A DNA stretch of 51,439 nucleotides. It comes from an uncultured Eubacteriales bacterium (lineage in GTDB: Bacteria > Bacillota > Clostridia > Oscillospirales > Oscillospiraceae). Location of the stretch: the NCBI GenBank assembly GCA_900545405.1, contig UQYT01000016.1:1-51439 (forward strand). Direction: 5' to 3'. Of this stretch, positions 8,953 through 17,992 are shown piece after piece. Made by a program: the position numbers and the translations under genes. Every line of letters starts with the position of its first letter. The first letter of the stretch is position 1. The notes beneath the pieces are model-generated. The model was not told the origin of the DNA. It made no database searches and saw only the letters and a program-made list of their open reading frames with translations.

Positions 8953-10570
8953 ATGGAGAAAAATACGCTCATTTGCACGTTCGACAAGGCGCAGTATCTC
9001 TGCGGCGAGGACGTGAGGATAGACCTGCCGCCGGAGCTGATAGGCGGCGAGGCGCAAGTTACGCGGCTCGAGAGGCCCGTGCCCTGCCGCGCGCACCGGG
9101 AGGGGGCGGCGCTCGTCCTCTCCGGGCTGGGCGAGGGGAATTACGGAGTGACCATCCGGCACGGGGAGCTGCGCTGGGAGGGCGCCTTCGACGTGGTGCC
9201 GGAGCGGCGGCGCGTCACGCGCTACGGCTTTCTGACCGACTTCGCGCCGGACGACGCGGGGGAGGATGACCTGCGTTGGATGTGCGCGCTGCACCTCAAC
9301 GCCGTGCAGTTTTACGACTGGATGTACCGCCACGACAAGCTGCTGCCGGACTCCGAGCTCTATTCCGACCCCATGGGCCGGCCCACGAGCCTAGCGGTCA
9401 TCGAGGGCAAGATCGCCGCCTGCAAAAAGCTCGGTATGCGCCCCTTCGCCTACGGGGCGGTCTACGCCGCAACCGCCGCGACCTGCGAGGCGCACCCGGA
9501 CTGGGCCATGTACTCCATGGACGGGCAGCCCCTCGTTTTCGCAAGCTGGCTGTACTTCATGAACATCGCGGCCGGTTCGCCCTGGAGCGGGCACATCGTG
9601 GGGCAGTACCTCGAGGCGGCGCGCTTCGGCTTTGAGGGCATACACATGGACACCTACGGCCTGCCCAAGCACGTCTGGGACGCGGAGGGAAGACCCGTCG
9701 AGCTGGCGGAGGAGTTCCCCGGCCTCATCGCGCGCGGCGGAGGCGGTGCGCTCGGAGCGGCCGGAGGGCGGCGTCATCTTCAACTGCGTCAACAACTGGC
9801 CCGTGACCGACGTCGCCTCCGCCCCGCAGGACGCCGTGTACATCGAGGTCTGGCCGCCGAACGACAGCTACCGCGACCTCTATGCGCTCGTCCTCGAGGC
9901 AAAGCTGCTCTCGGGCGGCAAGAGCGTGGTGCTCGCGGCCTATTTGAAGCCCTTCGAGACCGGCGGCGAGGCGGCGGAGAACGCCTTCCGCCTGGCCTGG
10001 GCGGCCATCTCGGCCTCCGGGGGCACCCAGCTCGTCCTTGGCGAGGACCGCTGCGCGCTCAGGGACAGCTACTACGTCAATCACGCCCGGCTCCGGGACG
10101 AATTTTGCCCTGTGGCGCAGAAATACTGCGATTTTCTTGTGAGATACGCGGATCTGTTGTATGATGACAGAGGGACCGACATAAGCCGGACGGCATCCGG
10201 CGGCATAAACGAGGACGTCTGCTTCTCCGGCGAGGGCTGCGAGTTTTCGACGGACGGGGCGGGCGGCACGGTCTGGAGCATCATACGCGAATCCCGCGAG
10301 CTCATGAGCATCCAGCTCATCAACCTCCGCGGCAACGACGCGCGCTGGAACGAGCCGAAGGCGCGCCCCATCCCGGCCGAGGGCATCAGCCTGAGCCTCC
10401 GGCTTGACAGGCCGGTCAGGGGCATCTGGTGGGCCTCGCCGGACGGGGAGAGCCTCGGGCCCGTGGAGCTTGCCCACAGCTGGACGAATTCCGAGCACGG
10501 ACGTGTCTACACCGCCTCCCTGCCGCCCCTCGATTACTGGGCCGCCGTCTGGGTACGACTGGGGGACTGA
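8953..10570 (+). pseudogene. GH66 dextranase/cycloisomaltooligosaccharide-type glucanase, frameshifted
   Basis: The coding sequence starts in one frame (ATG 8953) and continues in the +1 frame after about 9736, with one extra base in the GC-rich stretch 9730-9741. Joined, it gives about 539 residues. Family 66 features: a likely nucleophile Asp233 in GIHMDTYG before the shift, and a likely acid/base Glu near residue 298 in YIEVWPP after it, 65 residues apart, close to the spacing in characterised GH66 enzymes. Thus the shift separates the two catalytic residues and would inactivate the protein unless it is a sequence error. There is no signal peptide, so the enzyme would work in the cytoplasm on imported saccharides. 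Protein similarity continues smoothly across the junction, which suggests a recent lesion or an assembly error. Confidence 0.75.
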
Positions 10571-10572
10571 AA

Positions 10573-11469
10573 ATGCTCTTTTCCTATAGCGCGGACCTGC
10601 TGCCCCGTCTGAGGATGACGGGACACATCCGGTACAGCCAGCCGTGGATACACTTTGCGCGGCGGCTGGACGAGTATGTGCTCTACGTCATACGCGAGGG
10701 CAGCATGTATCTGCGGGAAAACGGGCTGGAATATCATCTGAAGGCCGGCGACTTCTTCCTGTTGGAGCCCGGCCTTCAGCATGTCGGGACGCGGAAGGCC
10801 TCCTGCGACTACTTCTACACCCACTTCACGCACCCGGAGCTGCGCCGCGTGGAGGACGGGGCCGCGGCGATGGCGGAGCTGGCCGAAAAGCGGCGCCAGA
10901 GCCTCATAAGCTACAACCTCGACGCCGCGGACCCCACGGACAGCGTGACCTACCTGCCCAAGCACTTCCACCTCTCCGGCGGCGAGCACCGGAGCCTGCT
11001 GCGCTCCGCCGTCGCCTGCTACGAGGCGCGGGAGGAGCACTAAAAGCGCCGGGCCTCGACCTTTCTGCACAGCTTTCTGCTGCAGACCGCGCACGAGCAT
11101 CTCATGGCCGAGATGGCCGTTCGGGACCGCCGCCTCAACCGCTCCGAGGCCGCCGTGGACCAGCTCGTGCAGTATCTCAACCGAAACTACACCAAGAAGC
11201 TCACGAGCGGCGAGATATCGGAGCGCTTTGAGATGAACTTCGACTATCTCAACCGCGTTTTCTCGGCGATGACGGGCAGCTCCATTTTCTCGTACATCAA
11301 CATACTGAGGATAAACAACGCCAAGCAGCTCATCGCCAGCACCGACCTCGCCTTTTCGGAGATAGCCTACCTCGTCGGCATACGGGACAGGTACTATTTC
11401 TCCCGCCTCTTCAAAAAGCTGACCGGCATGAGCCCGACGGAGTATTACAAAAAGGCGAGGGGGCAGTGA
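10573..11469 (+). pseudogene. AraC-family regulator interrupted by an in-frame TAA
   Basis: Reads as one 298-codon gene except for a TAA at 11041-11043 (codon 157). The N-terminal half is a cupin-like sensor domain (GSMYLRENG, HLKAGDFFLLEPG). After the stop, the same frame continues through a linker and a complete C-terminal AraC helix-turn-helix pair with SEIAYLVGIRDRYYFSRLFKK and the closing GMSPTEYY motif. The DNA-binding half could only be made separately from the ATG at 11104, which has no good ribosome site. It sits three bases after the GH66 gene and is the obvious regulator of the locus. It may be inactivated, or the stop may be an assembly error. Confidence 0.75.
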
Positions 11470-11470
11470 G

Positions 11471-12076
11471 ATGGAGTACCCGCGCTTTTTCCGGCTCTGC
11501 TGGGACAATCTGCTGACACTCATCGGGCTGAACCTGCTCTTTCTTATCTGCTGCGTGCCGCTCGTCACCCTGCCGGCGGCGCTGACGGCGCTGGCCGGGG
11601 CTGGTCAGGCCCTGCTCGAGGGCGAGGGCGGCGCGCTGCGGCGCTTTCTGCGGGTGTTCCGTCGGGAGCTCTTCCGCGCGATGCCCGCGGGGCTTGTCAT
11701 GCTGCTGCTCGGGGCCGCGGCGGTCTGGGGCTGCCTCTTTTACCGGTGCTTTGCCGGGCTGCTGTCGACGGTGCTCTCGGTCTTCTGCCTCGTGTGCGCC
11801 TATATCGTGTTCTGCGCGGGGGCGTACTGCTTCAACATGCTCGCGCGGGTCGAGCTGGGCTTCGCGGGGCTCTTGCGCAACTCGTTTGCGCTGGTGTTCA
11901 TGTGCCCGCGGCCGCTCTTTACATGGCTGCTTTTGGCGTTTATACTGCCGCTTGCAGGGGCGTTTTTACTGCCGCACTCGGTGCCGCTGCTGGCGCTGCT
12001 GCTGATCTCGGCAAGCGGCCTCGCCGCCGCGCGCGGGACGCTGCCCGCCGTGTGCGAATTTGTCGAAAGGAAGTGA
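11471..12076 (+). CDS. DUF624 (YesL-like) membrane protein
   Basis: A 201-residue protein with about four to five hydrophobic helices (around 18-42, 72-95, 97-120, 145-165, 168-185). The N-terminal LTLIGLNLLFLICCVPLVTLP stretch is typical of DUF624. Members are regularly encoded beside CUT1 sugar transporters and AraC regulators; their role is not established. It starts one base after the AraC stop and is followed after four bases by the glucosidase gene, so it belongs to the same operon. Nothing in it looks truncated. Confidence 0.8.
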   Translation: MEYPRFFRLCWDNLLTLIGLNLLFLICCVPLVTLPAALTALAGAGQALLEGEGGALRRFLRVFRRELFRAMPAGLVMLLLGAAAVWGCLFYRCFAGLLSTVLSVFCLVCAYIVFCAGAYCFNMLARVELGFAGLLRNSFALVFMCPRPLFTWLLLAFILPLAGAFLLPHSVPLLALLLISASGLAAARGTLPAVCEFVERK

Positions 12077-12080
12077 TCCC

Positions 12081-13730
12081 ATGCCCGAGGCATGGTGGAA
12101 GGAGCGCGTATTTTATCAGATCTATCCCCGGAGCTTTCAGGACTCCAACGGCGACGGCATAGGCGACCTGCGGGGCATCATCTCGCGGCTCGACTATCTC
12201 AAGAGCCTCGGCGTCGGCGCCGTGTGGCTCTGCCCGGTGTACGATTCGCCTAACGCGGACATGGGCTACGACATCCGCGACTACGAGAAGATAATGGCCG
12301 AGTTCGGCACGATGGAGGACTTCGACGAGCTGCTGCGCGAGATGCACAGCCGGGACATAAAGCTCGTCATGGACCTCGTGGTGAACCACTCCTCGGACGA
12401 GCACCGCTGGTTCGTGGAGTCCCGCTCCTCGCGCGAAAATCCCTACCGCGACTACTACATCTGGCGCGACGGGAAGGACGGCCGGGAGCCGAACAACTGG
12501 GCCTCCTTCTTCATGCCCTCGGCCTGGAGCTACGACGAGGGCACGGGCCAGTGGTATCTGCATCTCTTCTCCGAGAAGCAGCCGGACCTCAACTGGGAGA
12601 ACCCCTCCTTGCGCGAGGAGGTCTACTCCATGATCAACCGCTGGTTCGACCGGGGCGTGGACGGTTTCCGCATGGACGTCATCACCGTGATAGCCAAGGC
12701 CCCGGGGCTGCCGGACGGCAAGGGCGCGCCCGGCGCGGGCGGCTATGTGTTCTCGCCGGAGCACTTCGCCTTCCAGCCCAAGCTGCACGAATACCTGCGC
12801 GAGATGCGCCGCCGCTGCTTTGACGGGCGCGACTGCATGTGCGTGGGCGAGACCTCTTTCGTCAACACCGAAAACGCCAACAGCCTCGTCGGCGACGGAC
12901 GGGAGCTCGACCTGCTCTTCCAGTTCGACCTCATGGACATGGACGGCGAGGGCTCCAAGTGGAACGCCATACCCCTGGACGTGCCGAAGCTCAAGCGCAT
13001 CGTGGCCGCCTGGCAGGGCGCGATAGACTGGAACACGCTCTTTCTGGGCAACCACGACCAGCCACGCGTCGTCTCGCGCTTTGGCGACACGAGCAGCGAG
13101 GAGCTCTGGAAGCGCAGCGCAAAATGCCTGGCAACGCTGATGTACCTGCAAAGGGGCACGCCCTTCATCTATCAGGGCGAGGAGCTCGGCATGACCAACG
13201 CGCCCTTCGAGACGCGAGAGCAGCTCCGAGACGTGGAGGAGCTGAACCTGCTGGCCCTGTGCAGCAGCGAGGCGGAGCTCGAATGGGCCTGGCGCGGCAT
13301 AAAGGCCAAGGGCCGCGACAACGCGAGGACGCCCATGCAGTGGAGCGCCGGCGAGAACGCGGACTTCACCACCGGCGAGCCCTGGATAATGCTCAACCCG
13401 AACTACACCGATATAAACGCCGAGGCCGAGGAGGGCGACCCGGACTCCGTCCTGAACTATTACCGCGCGCTCATCGCCCTGAGGAACTCCACCCCGGCGC
13501 TGCTGCGCGGCGACTGGCGGGAGCTCCTGCCCGAGAGCGGCCAGGTCGTAGCCTATACCCGCGGGCTGGACGGAGAGGAGTACGCCGTCTTGTGCAACCT
13601 CAGCCGGGAAAGCGCCCCGCTGCCCTGCCGTCTGGGCGACTTCGGCGAGCCGGTGCTCTCGAACATGCCCGCCGACCCCGCCGCCGAGACGCTGCGCCCC
13701 TACGAAGCGCAGGTGCTCAAAAAGGGCTGA
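12081..13730 (+). CDS. Oligo-1,6-glucosidase / alpha-glucosidase (GH13_31)
   Basis: A 549-residue cytoplasmic GH13 enzyme. The N-terminus WWKERVFYQIYPRSF and DSNGDGIGDL are hallmarks of the oligo-1,6-glucosidase subfamily. Catalytic residues are visible: nucleophile Asp199 (DGFRMDV), acid/base Glu257 (GETS) and transition-state Asp326 (NHDQPR). Length is normal and there is no signal peptide. It would hydrolyse isomaltose-type products released by the GH66 enzyme or imported directly. I chose the ATG at 12081 because GGAAG at 12069-12073 is well spaced; an upstream TTG in frame lies inside DUF624. It is the last gene of the locus, before a bidirectional terminator. Confidence 0.93.
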   Translation: MPEAWWKERVFYQIYPRSFQDSNGDGIGDLRGIISRLDYLKSLGVGAVWLCPVYDSPNADMGYDIRDYEKIMAEFGTMEDFDELLREMHSRDIKLVMDLVVNHSSDEHRWFVESRSSRENPYRDYYIWRDGKDGREPNNWASFFMPSAWSYDEGTGQWYLHLFSEKQPDLNWENPSLREEVYSMINRWFDRGVDGFRMDVITVIAKAPGLPDGKGAPGAGGYVFSPEHFAFQPKLHEYLREMRRRCFDGRDCMCVGETSFVNTENANSLVGDGRELDLLFQFDLMDMDGEGSKWNAIPLDVPKLKRIVAAWQGAIDWNTLFLGNHDQPRVVSRFGDTSSEELWKRSAKCLATLMYLQRGTPFIYQGEELGMTNAPFETREQLRDVEELNLLALCSSEAELEWAWRGIKAKGRDNARTPMQWSAGENADFTTGEPWIMLNPNYTDINAEAEEGDPDSVLNYYRALIALRNSTPALLRGDWRELLPESGQVVAYTRGLDGEEYAVLCNLSRESAPLPCRLGDFGEPVLSNMPADPAAETLRPYEAQVLKKG

Positions 13731-13750
13731 AAACCCTCCGAAAACAGCAA

Positions 13751-13782
13751 AAAATGCCCCGGTCCGTGGACCGGGGCATTTT
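13751..13782. terminator. Bidirectional intrinsic terminator
   Basis: A 15-bp inverted repeat (13751-13765 with 13768-13782) with AAAA on the left and TTTT on the right. It serves the plus-strand glucosidase operon and the minus-strand nucleoside operon, which converge here. Confidence 0.9.
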
Positions 13783-13786
13783 CTTA

Positions 13787-14290
13787 TCAACTTTTCGCCC
13801 GGCCGGAGCGCTCCAGCCGCGCTATTATCCAGCCCGTGCCGCAGGCCATGAGTATGCCTATGCAGCCGGAGAGGGCCGCGGGCGGGGCGTTTTGCAGCCC
13901 GCCGGAGGCAAAGACCGTGGCCACGGCGGCGAACACCGCGGGTATCTTGCCCAGCCAGGTGCCGGAGAGGAAGCGCAGGTGCAAAAACAGCAGCCCGGCC
14001 GTCACGACGAACTCGGAGACCACCGTCGCCGCGGCCCCCGGTATGAAGCCGCCGAGGAGCTCCGGCAGGTACACATACACCGCGGCCCAGACATAGCCCG
14101 CGAGGAAGCTGCACAGATACCGCGGCAGGTCCTCCCCCTTCGCGCCGAAGGCCATGGTCAGGAAGAAGCCCACGTACACGCACCAGAGATATCCCCCGAG
14201 CGTCCCGCCTATCAGCAGATACGCCGCCGTGACGAGGGTGAAGGCGCTCCCGCGCACCAGCGCCGTCCTCAGGGCGGAGCGGGTGTCCAT
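13787..14290 (-). CDS. DUF1097 family membrane protein
   Basis: A 167-residue protein with about five hydrophobic segments and a small GGTLGGYLWC stretch near residue 28, matching DUF1097 proteins. Function is unknown; some relatives sit in transport or stress loci. It begins three bases after the stop of the second nucleoside permease, so it is probably the last gene of the nucleoside operon. A role in nucleoside or base transport is conceivable from position only. The gene ends at the shared bidirectional terminator. Confidence 0.65.
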   Translation of the reverse strand: MDTRSALRTALVRGSAFTLVTAAYLLIGGTLGGYLWCVYVGFFLTMAFGAKGEDLPRYLCSFLAGYVWAAVYVYLPELLGGFIPGAAATVVSEFVVTAGLLFLHLRFLSGTWLGKIPAVFAAVATVFASGGLQNAPPAALSGCIGILMACGTGWIIARLERSGRAKS

Positions 14291-14293
14291 GCG

Positions 14294-15268
14294 TCAGCCC
14301 TCTGCGCCGGCCGCGGGGGGCGGGGCGGCGGGCTCGTGCTTCGGCTGCATGGCCCTGCGCTTGCGCTCCTTGCTGGTCACGACGTAGACCATCATGATAA
14401 CGGTGATGGCGTAGGGGATGGCGGATGTGAGGTCGGAGCTGATGTAGTTTTGCAGTCTCAGACCTATGGCGTCGAAGAAGCCGAACATCAGCGCGGCCAG
14501 ATAGGCCTTGGCCGGGTTGGCGGCGGCGAAGATGACGCAGGCGAAGGCGATGAAGCCGCGGGAGGCGGACATGCCCTCGACGAAGGTGCCGTTCAGGTAG
14601 CCGAGCGAGAGATAAGCGCCGGAGAGGCCGCAGAGTATGCCGCACAGCACGCTGGAGAGCCACTTCATCTTTTCCGGGCTGATGCCCGCGGTGCGGAGCG
14701 TCTCGGGCTTCTCGCCGGAGGCGCGCATCCAGAAGCCGTAGGGCGTCTTGTACACAAAGAGCCACATGACGAGTATCAGCACCCAGGCGACGTAGACCAG
14801 GGCGGTGTTGCCGCTTATGATCTCGCCCAGGAAGGGGATGTCCTTGATGACGGGGATCTCGATGGGGCGCATGTAGTCGATCTCGTAGCCCGAGGTGCCG
14901 GAGAGCCCGAACACGGCGCGGGACACATAGGCCGTGAAGCCGGAGGCGAAGATGTTCAGCGCGCAGCCGATTATGAACTCGTCGCTTTTGAGCTTGACGA
15001 CGAACAGCGCGAAGAAGAGGCCCACGAGTATGCCGAAGAGCACGGCGACGGCCACGCCGCCCGCGGCGGAGCCTATGACATAGCTGCCCAGGACGCCGAT
15101 GAGCGCGCCCATGAGTATCATGCCGTCCATGCCGATGTTCATGATGCCTGCGTGCTCGGTCATGGAGCCGCCCATGGCGGCGAGCGCCACCGGCGTTGCG
15201 CTGCGGAGCATCTGCGTGAAGGTGCCGGCCGAAAACACCTGGGACAGTATCTCATTCATTTGCCGCAC
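14294..15268 (-). CDS. Nucleoside ABC transporter permease 2 (NupQ/YufQ-like)
   Basis: A 324-residue permease of the BPD type found in BMP-dependent nucleoside transporters. It carries a typical TPVALAAMGGSMTEHAGIMNIGMDG stretch near residues 25-49, with multiple membrane segments following. The C-terminus is Pro/Ala-rich. Its start overlaps the end of the first permease by 17 bases, which indicates translational coupling. It would form a heterodimeric pore with that permease. Confidence 0.9.
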   Translation of the reverse strand: MRQMNEILSQVFSAGTFTQMLRSATPVALAAMGGSMTEHAGIMNIGMDGMILMGALIGVLGSYVIGSAAGGVAVAVLFGILVGLFFALFVVKLKSDEFIIGCALNIFASGFTAYVSRAVFGLSGTSGYEIDYMRPIEIPVIKDIPFLGEIISGNTALVYVAWVLILVMWLFVYKTPYGFWMRASGEKPETLRTAGISPEKMKWLSSVLCGILCGLSGAYLSLGYLNGTFVEGMSASRGFIAFACVIFAAANPAKAYLAALMFGFFDAIGLRLQNYISSDLTSAIPYAITVIMMVYVVTSKERKRRAMQPKHEPAAPPPAAGAEG

Positions 15269-16346
15269 CCTCCTTTGAGCGTTCTCTGGCGGCGAGCCGG
15301 GCGGCCTTGTCCGCGAGCTTTGCCTTGATGTCGCTCACGATGCCGCTCTCGGCAGCCATGCAGAATATGACGACGGTCTGGATGATGAGGTAGATCTGGT
15401 TCGGCACGCCGGCGGCCGTCTCCATGCCCTGGGCGCCGATCTTGAGTATGGCGAAGAGCACGCTTATGATGGCCGTGGGCAGGACCTGATACTTGGCGAT
15501 CATGGCGACCATGAGGCCCTCGAAGTAGTAGTCGTTGCTGATGCTGGCCTTGTAGATGTGCTCGGCGCCGTAGACGCGGAACATGCCGACGAGGCCGCAC
15601 ATCATGCCGGAGATGAGCATGGCGACGATGACTATCTTGTCCGTCTTGAGGCCCAGGAAGCGGGCGAAGCGCGGATTGTCGCCGGTCAGGCGCATCTCAT
15701 AGCCGGTGGAGGTCTTCTGCATGATGTACCAGGTGAGGATGGTCATGGCCGTGGCGACGAAGAACACCGTCGTGAGGTTGGAGCCGGTGGCGAGCTTGGT
15801 GAACCAGTAGGTCTGGGGCAGGTTGCCGGTGCCGGCGACGATGTTGTTGTCCGGGTTCTTCCAGGGGCCCTTGGCCAGGAACTCGCAGACAAACTCCGCG
15901 ATGTTGTTGAGCATGATGGTGGTTATGACCTCGTTGACGTTGTGCTTGACCTTGAGCCAGCCGGGGATGAGGGCGTAGATGCCGCCGACCACCGCGGCGC
16001 CTATGGCCGCGACGGGGATGACTATCCAGGCCGAGAGGCCGTTGAGCACGACACCGATCTGGGCGGCCACGATGGCGCCGAGCAGGAGCTGGCCCTCGCC
16101 GCCGACGTTGAAGATGCCCACGCGCGAGCCGATGTCGCAGGCCACGCCGCACAGGCAGAGCACCATGGCGTATTCGAGCACGTCGCCTATGTGCCTCGCG
16201 TTTGAAAAGGCGCCGCTGAGCATGGCGGCATAGGCCGTGAGCGGATTGAAGCCCGAGATCAGCAGGATTATCGCGCCTATGAGCAGCGCGGCGACTATGC
16301 TGACCGCAAGCGCCGCTATGTAAGAGTAGTTAATGCGTAGTTTCAT
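15252..16346 (-). CDS. Nucleoside ABC transporter permease 1 (NupP/YufP-like)
   Basis: A 364-residue permease with about eight to ten membrane segments. The GIFNVGGEGQLLLGA motif near residue 78 is characteristic of this permease class (compare NIGxEGQ in relatives). A basic C-terminal tail ends the protein. It overlaps the ATPase gene by 17 bases upstream and the second permease by 17 bases downstream, so the three transporter genes are strictly coupled. Confidence 0.9.
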   Translation of the reverse strand: MKLRINYSYIAALAVSIVAALLIGAIILLISGFNPLTAYAAMLSGAFSNARHIGDVLEYAMVLCLCGVACDIGSRVGIFNVGGEGQLLLGAIVAAQIGVVLNGLSAWIVIPVAAIGAAVVGGIYALIPGWLKVKHNVNEVITTIMLNNIAEFVCEFLAKGPWKNPDNNIVAGTGNLPQTYWFTKLATGSNLTTVFFVATAMTILTWYIMQKTSTGYEMRLTGDNPRFARFLGLKTDKIVIVAMLISGMMCGLVGMFRVYGAEHIYKASISNDYYFEGLMVAMIAKYQVLPTAIISVLFAILKIGAQGMETAAGVPNQIYLIIQTVVIFCMAAESGIVSDIKAKLADKAARLAARERSKEGAANE

Positions 16347-17883
16347 GCGCTTCCTCGGCCTCCTTCCTTCGGCTGCCCGTCATGTAGTAGCCGATCTCTT
16401 CCTTGGTTATCTCGTCCGCGCGGAACTCGCCGGTTATCTCCCCCTCGTACATGGTGATTATCCTGTCGGAGAGGCGGAAGATCTCGTCGAGGTCCGCAGA
16501 GGAGAGGAGCACGGCGCAGCCCTCGTTGCGCTTGTCGATTATCGCCGTGTGTATGAACTCGATGGCGCCGATGTCTATGCCGCGCGAGGGGTTCGATATG
16601 ACGAGCACGGGCGTGTCGTGCGAGAACTCGCGCGCGACGACGACCTTCTGCATGTTGCCGCCGGACATGGAGCCGACTTTGCCGTGCAGTCCCGCGCCGC
16701 GGATGTCGAACTTCTCATAGATGCCGGAGACGTACCGCTCGATGGTGGAGCGGCGTAGGTGGAAGCCCAGGGCGTTGAACTCCTTGTCCCTCTGCCTGCC
16801 CGCGAGCAGGTTGTCGGAGACGTCCGCGAGGGGGTCAACGCCGGTGGCCAGCCTGTCCTCGGGGACGTGGGCGAGACCCAGCGCGCGTATCTGCCCGGGG
16901 CTGAGCCCGGTCGAATCCTGGCCGCGGACGGTTATTTTGCCGCTGATGGCGGGGCGCATGCCGGTTATGGCCTCCAGCAGCTCGCTCTGGCCGTTGCCCT
17001 CGATGGCGGCGATGCCCAGCACCTCGCCCGCGCGGGCCTGCAGGCTCACGCCGTTGACGGCGACGAGGCCCCGGTTGTCGCGGACATAGAGGTCCTCGAC
17101 CGAGATCATCGTCTCGCCCGGCGCGCCGGTCTTCTCCAGCTTGTCGAAGAGCACGGGGCGGCCGACCATCATGGAGGCTATCTGCTTTTCGGTTATGTCC
17201 TTCGTGTCCGAGAGCCCCACGAGGCGGCCCTGGCGCATTATGCCGACGCGGTCGGAGATGGCCATGACCTCGCCGAGCTTGTGGGTTATGAGGATGACGG
17301 TCATGTTCTTTTCCTCGATGATGTGGCGGATGACCCGGAAGAGCTCCGCCGTCTCCTGAGGCGTGAGAACGGCCGTCGGTTCGTCGAGGATGAGTATGTC
17401 CGCGCCGCGGTAGAGCGCCTTCAGGATCTCAACGCGCTGCTGGACGCCGACGCTGACGTCCTGCACGGGCGCGGAGGGGTCCACATACAGGCCGTACTCA
17501 TCCACCAGCTCGCGGGTGATCTCCTCGGCGCGCTTGTTGTCGAAGAAGATGCCGGCGCGGCGCGGCTCGCGGCTCATGACGATGTTCTGAGCCACGGTGA
17601 AGGACGGCACGAGCATGAAGTGCTGGTGGACCATGCCTATGCCCATCTCGATGGAGTTTTTGGGGCTGAAGGTCTCCACCTTTTTCCCGCGGATATACAC
17701 GCTGCCGTCCGTCGGCGGGAATATGCCGTAGATTATGTTCATGAGCGTGCTCTTTCCGGCGCCGTTTTCGCCGACGAGGGCAAAGACCTCGCCGCGCCGG
17801 ATCTCGAGCGACACGTCGTCGTTTGCCAGCACACCCGGGAACTCCCGCGTGATGTGTTCAAGCCTGATGACGCTCTCCTGCAA
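16330..17883 (-). CDS. Nucleoside ABC transporter ATPase, two nucleotide-binding domains (NupO/YufO-like)
   Basis: A 517-residue protein with tandem ABC domains, as in ribose and BMP-type importers. The first domain has Walker A GENGAGKST near residue 37 and Walker B LILDEPTAVL. The second has IEGNGQSELLEAI in place of a standard Walker A (degenerate, as usual in this family), then MSGGNMQKVVVAREF and LVISNPSRGID. It powers uptake through the two permeases that follow. A 109-base gap with a GGGAGCG/CGCTCCC hairpin separates it from the binding-protein gene. Confidence 0.92.
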   Translation of the reverse strand: MQESVIRLEHITREFPGVLANDDVSLEIRRGEVFALVGENGAGKSTLMNIIYGIFPPTDGSVYIRGKKVETFSPKNSIEMGIGMVHQHFMLVPSFTVAQNIVMSREPRRAGIFFDNKRAEEITRELVDEYGLYVDPSAPVQDVSVGVQQRVEILKALYRGADILILDEPTAVLTPQETAELFRVIRHIIEEKNMTVILITHKLGEVMAISDRVGIMRQGRLVGLSDTKDITEKQIASMMVGRPVLFDKLEKTGAPGETMISVEDLYVRDNRGLVAVNGVSLQARAGEVLGIAAIEGNGQSELLEAITGMRPAISGKITVRGQDSTGLSPGQIRALGLAHVPEDRLATGVDPLADVSDNLLAGRQRDKEFNALGFHLRRSTIERYVSGIYEKFDIRGAGLHGKVGSMSGGNMQKVVVAREFSHDTPVLVISNPSRGIDIGAIEFIHTAIIDKRNEGCAVLLSSADLDEIFRLSDRIITMYEGEITGEFRADEITKEEIGYYMTGSRRKEAEEAHETTH

Positions 17884-17992
17884 GCGGTAACACTCCCTTC
17901 GGAGAAGAATATGTAAGGAGGGAGCGCCGGCTTCGCGTGACGCTCCCCCGGGCCGCGCTTACCGCGGCTGGTTTCGGGACTCTATTGCCGAT

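Noticed and set aside
13784..13799. TCAACTTTTCGCC identical to the ECF-type -35 region at 46318
   Set aside because: It lies at the 3' end of the DUF1097 gene and has no CGTC at the proper distance, so it is a chance match.
3632..15328. Very long antisense open frames, e.g. 3632-5425 minus, 5755-8178 minus, 11940-14765 minus and 12839-15328 plus
   Set aside because: They mirror well-supported genes, have His/Val/Gly/Arg-biased composition typical of GC-rich antisense frames, and lack ribosome sites or domain motifs.
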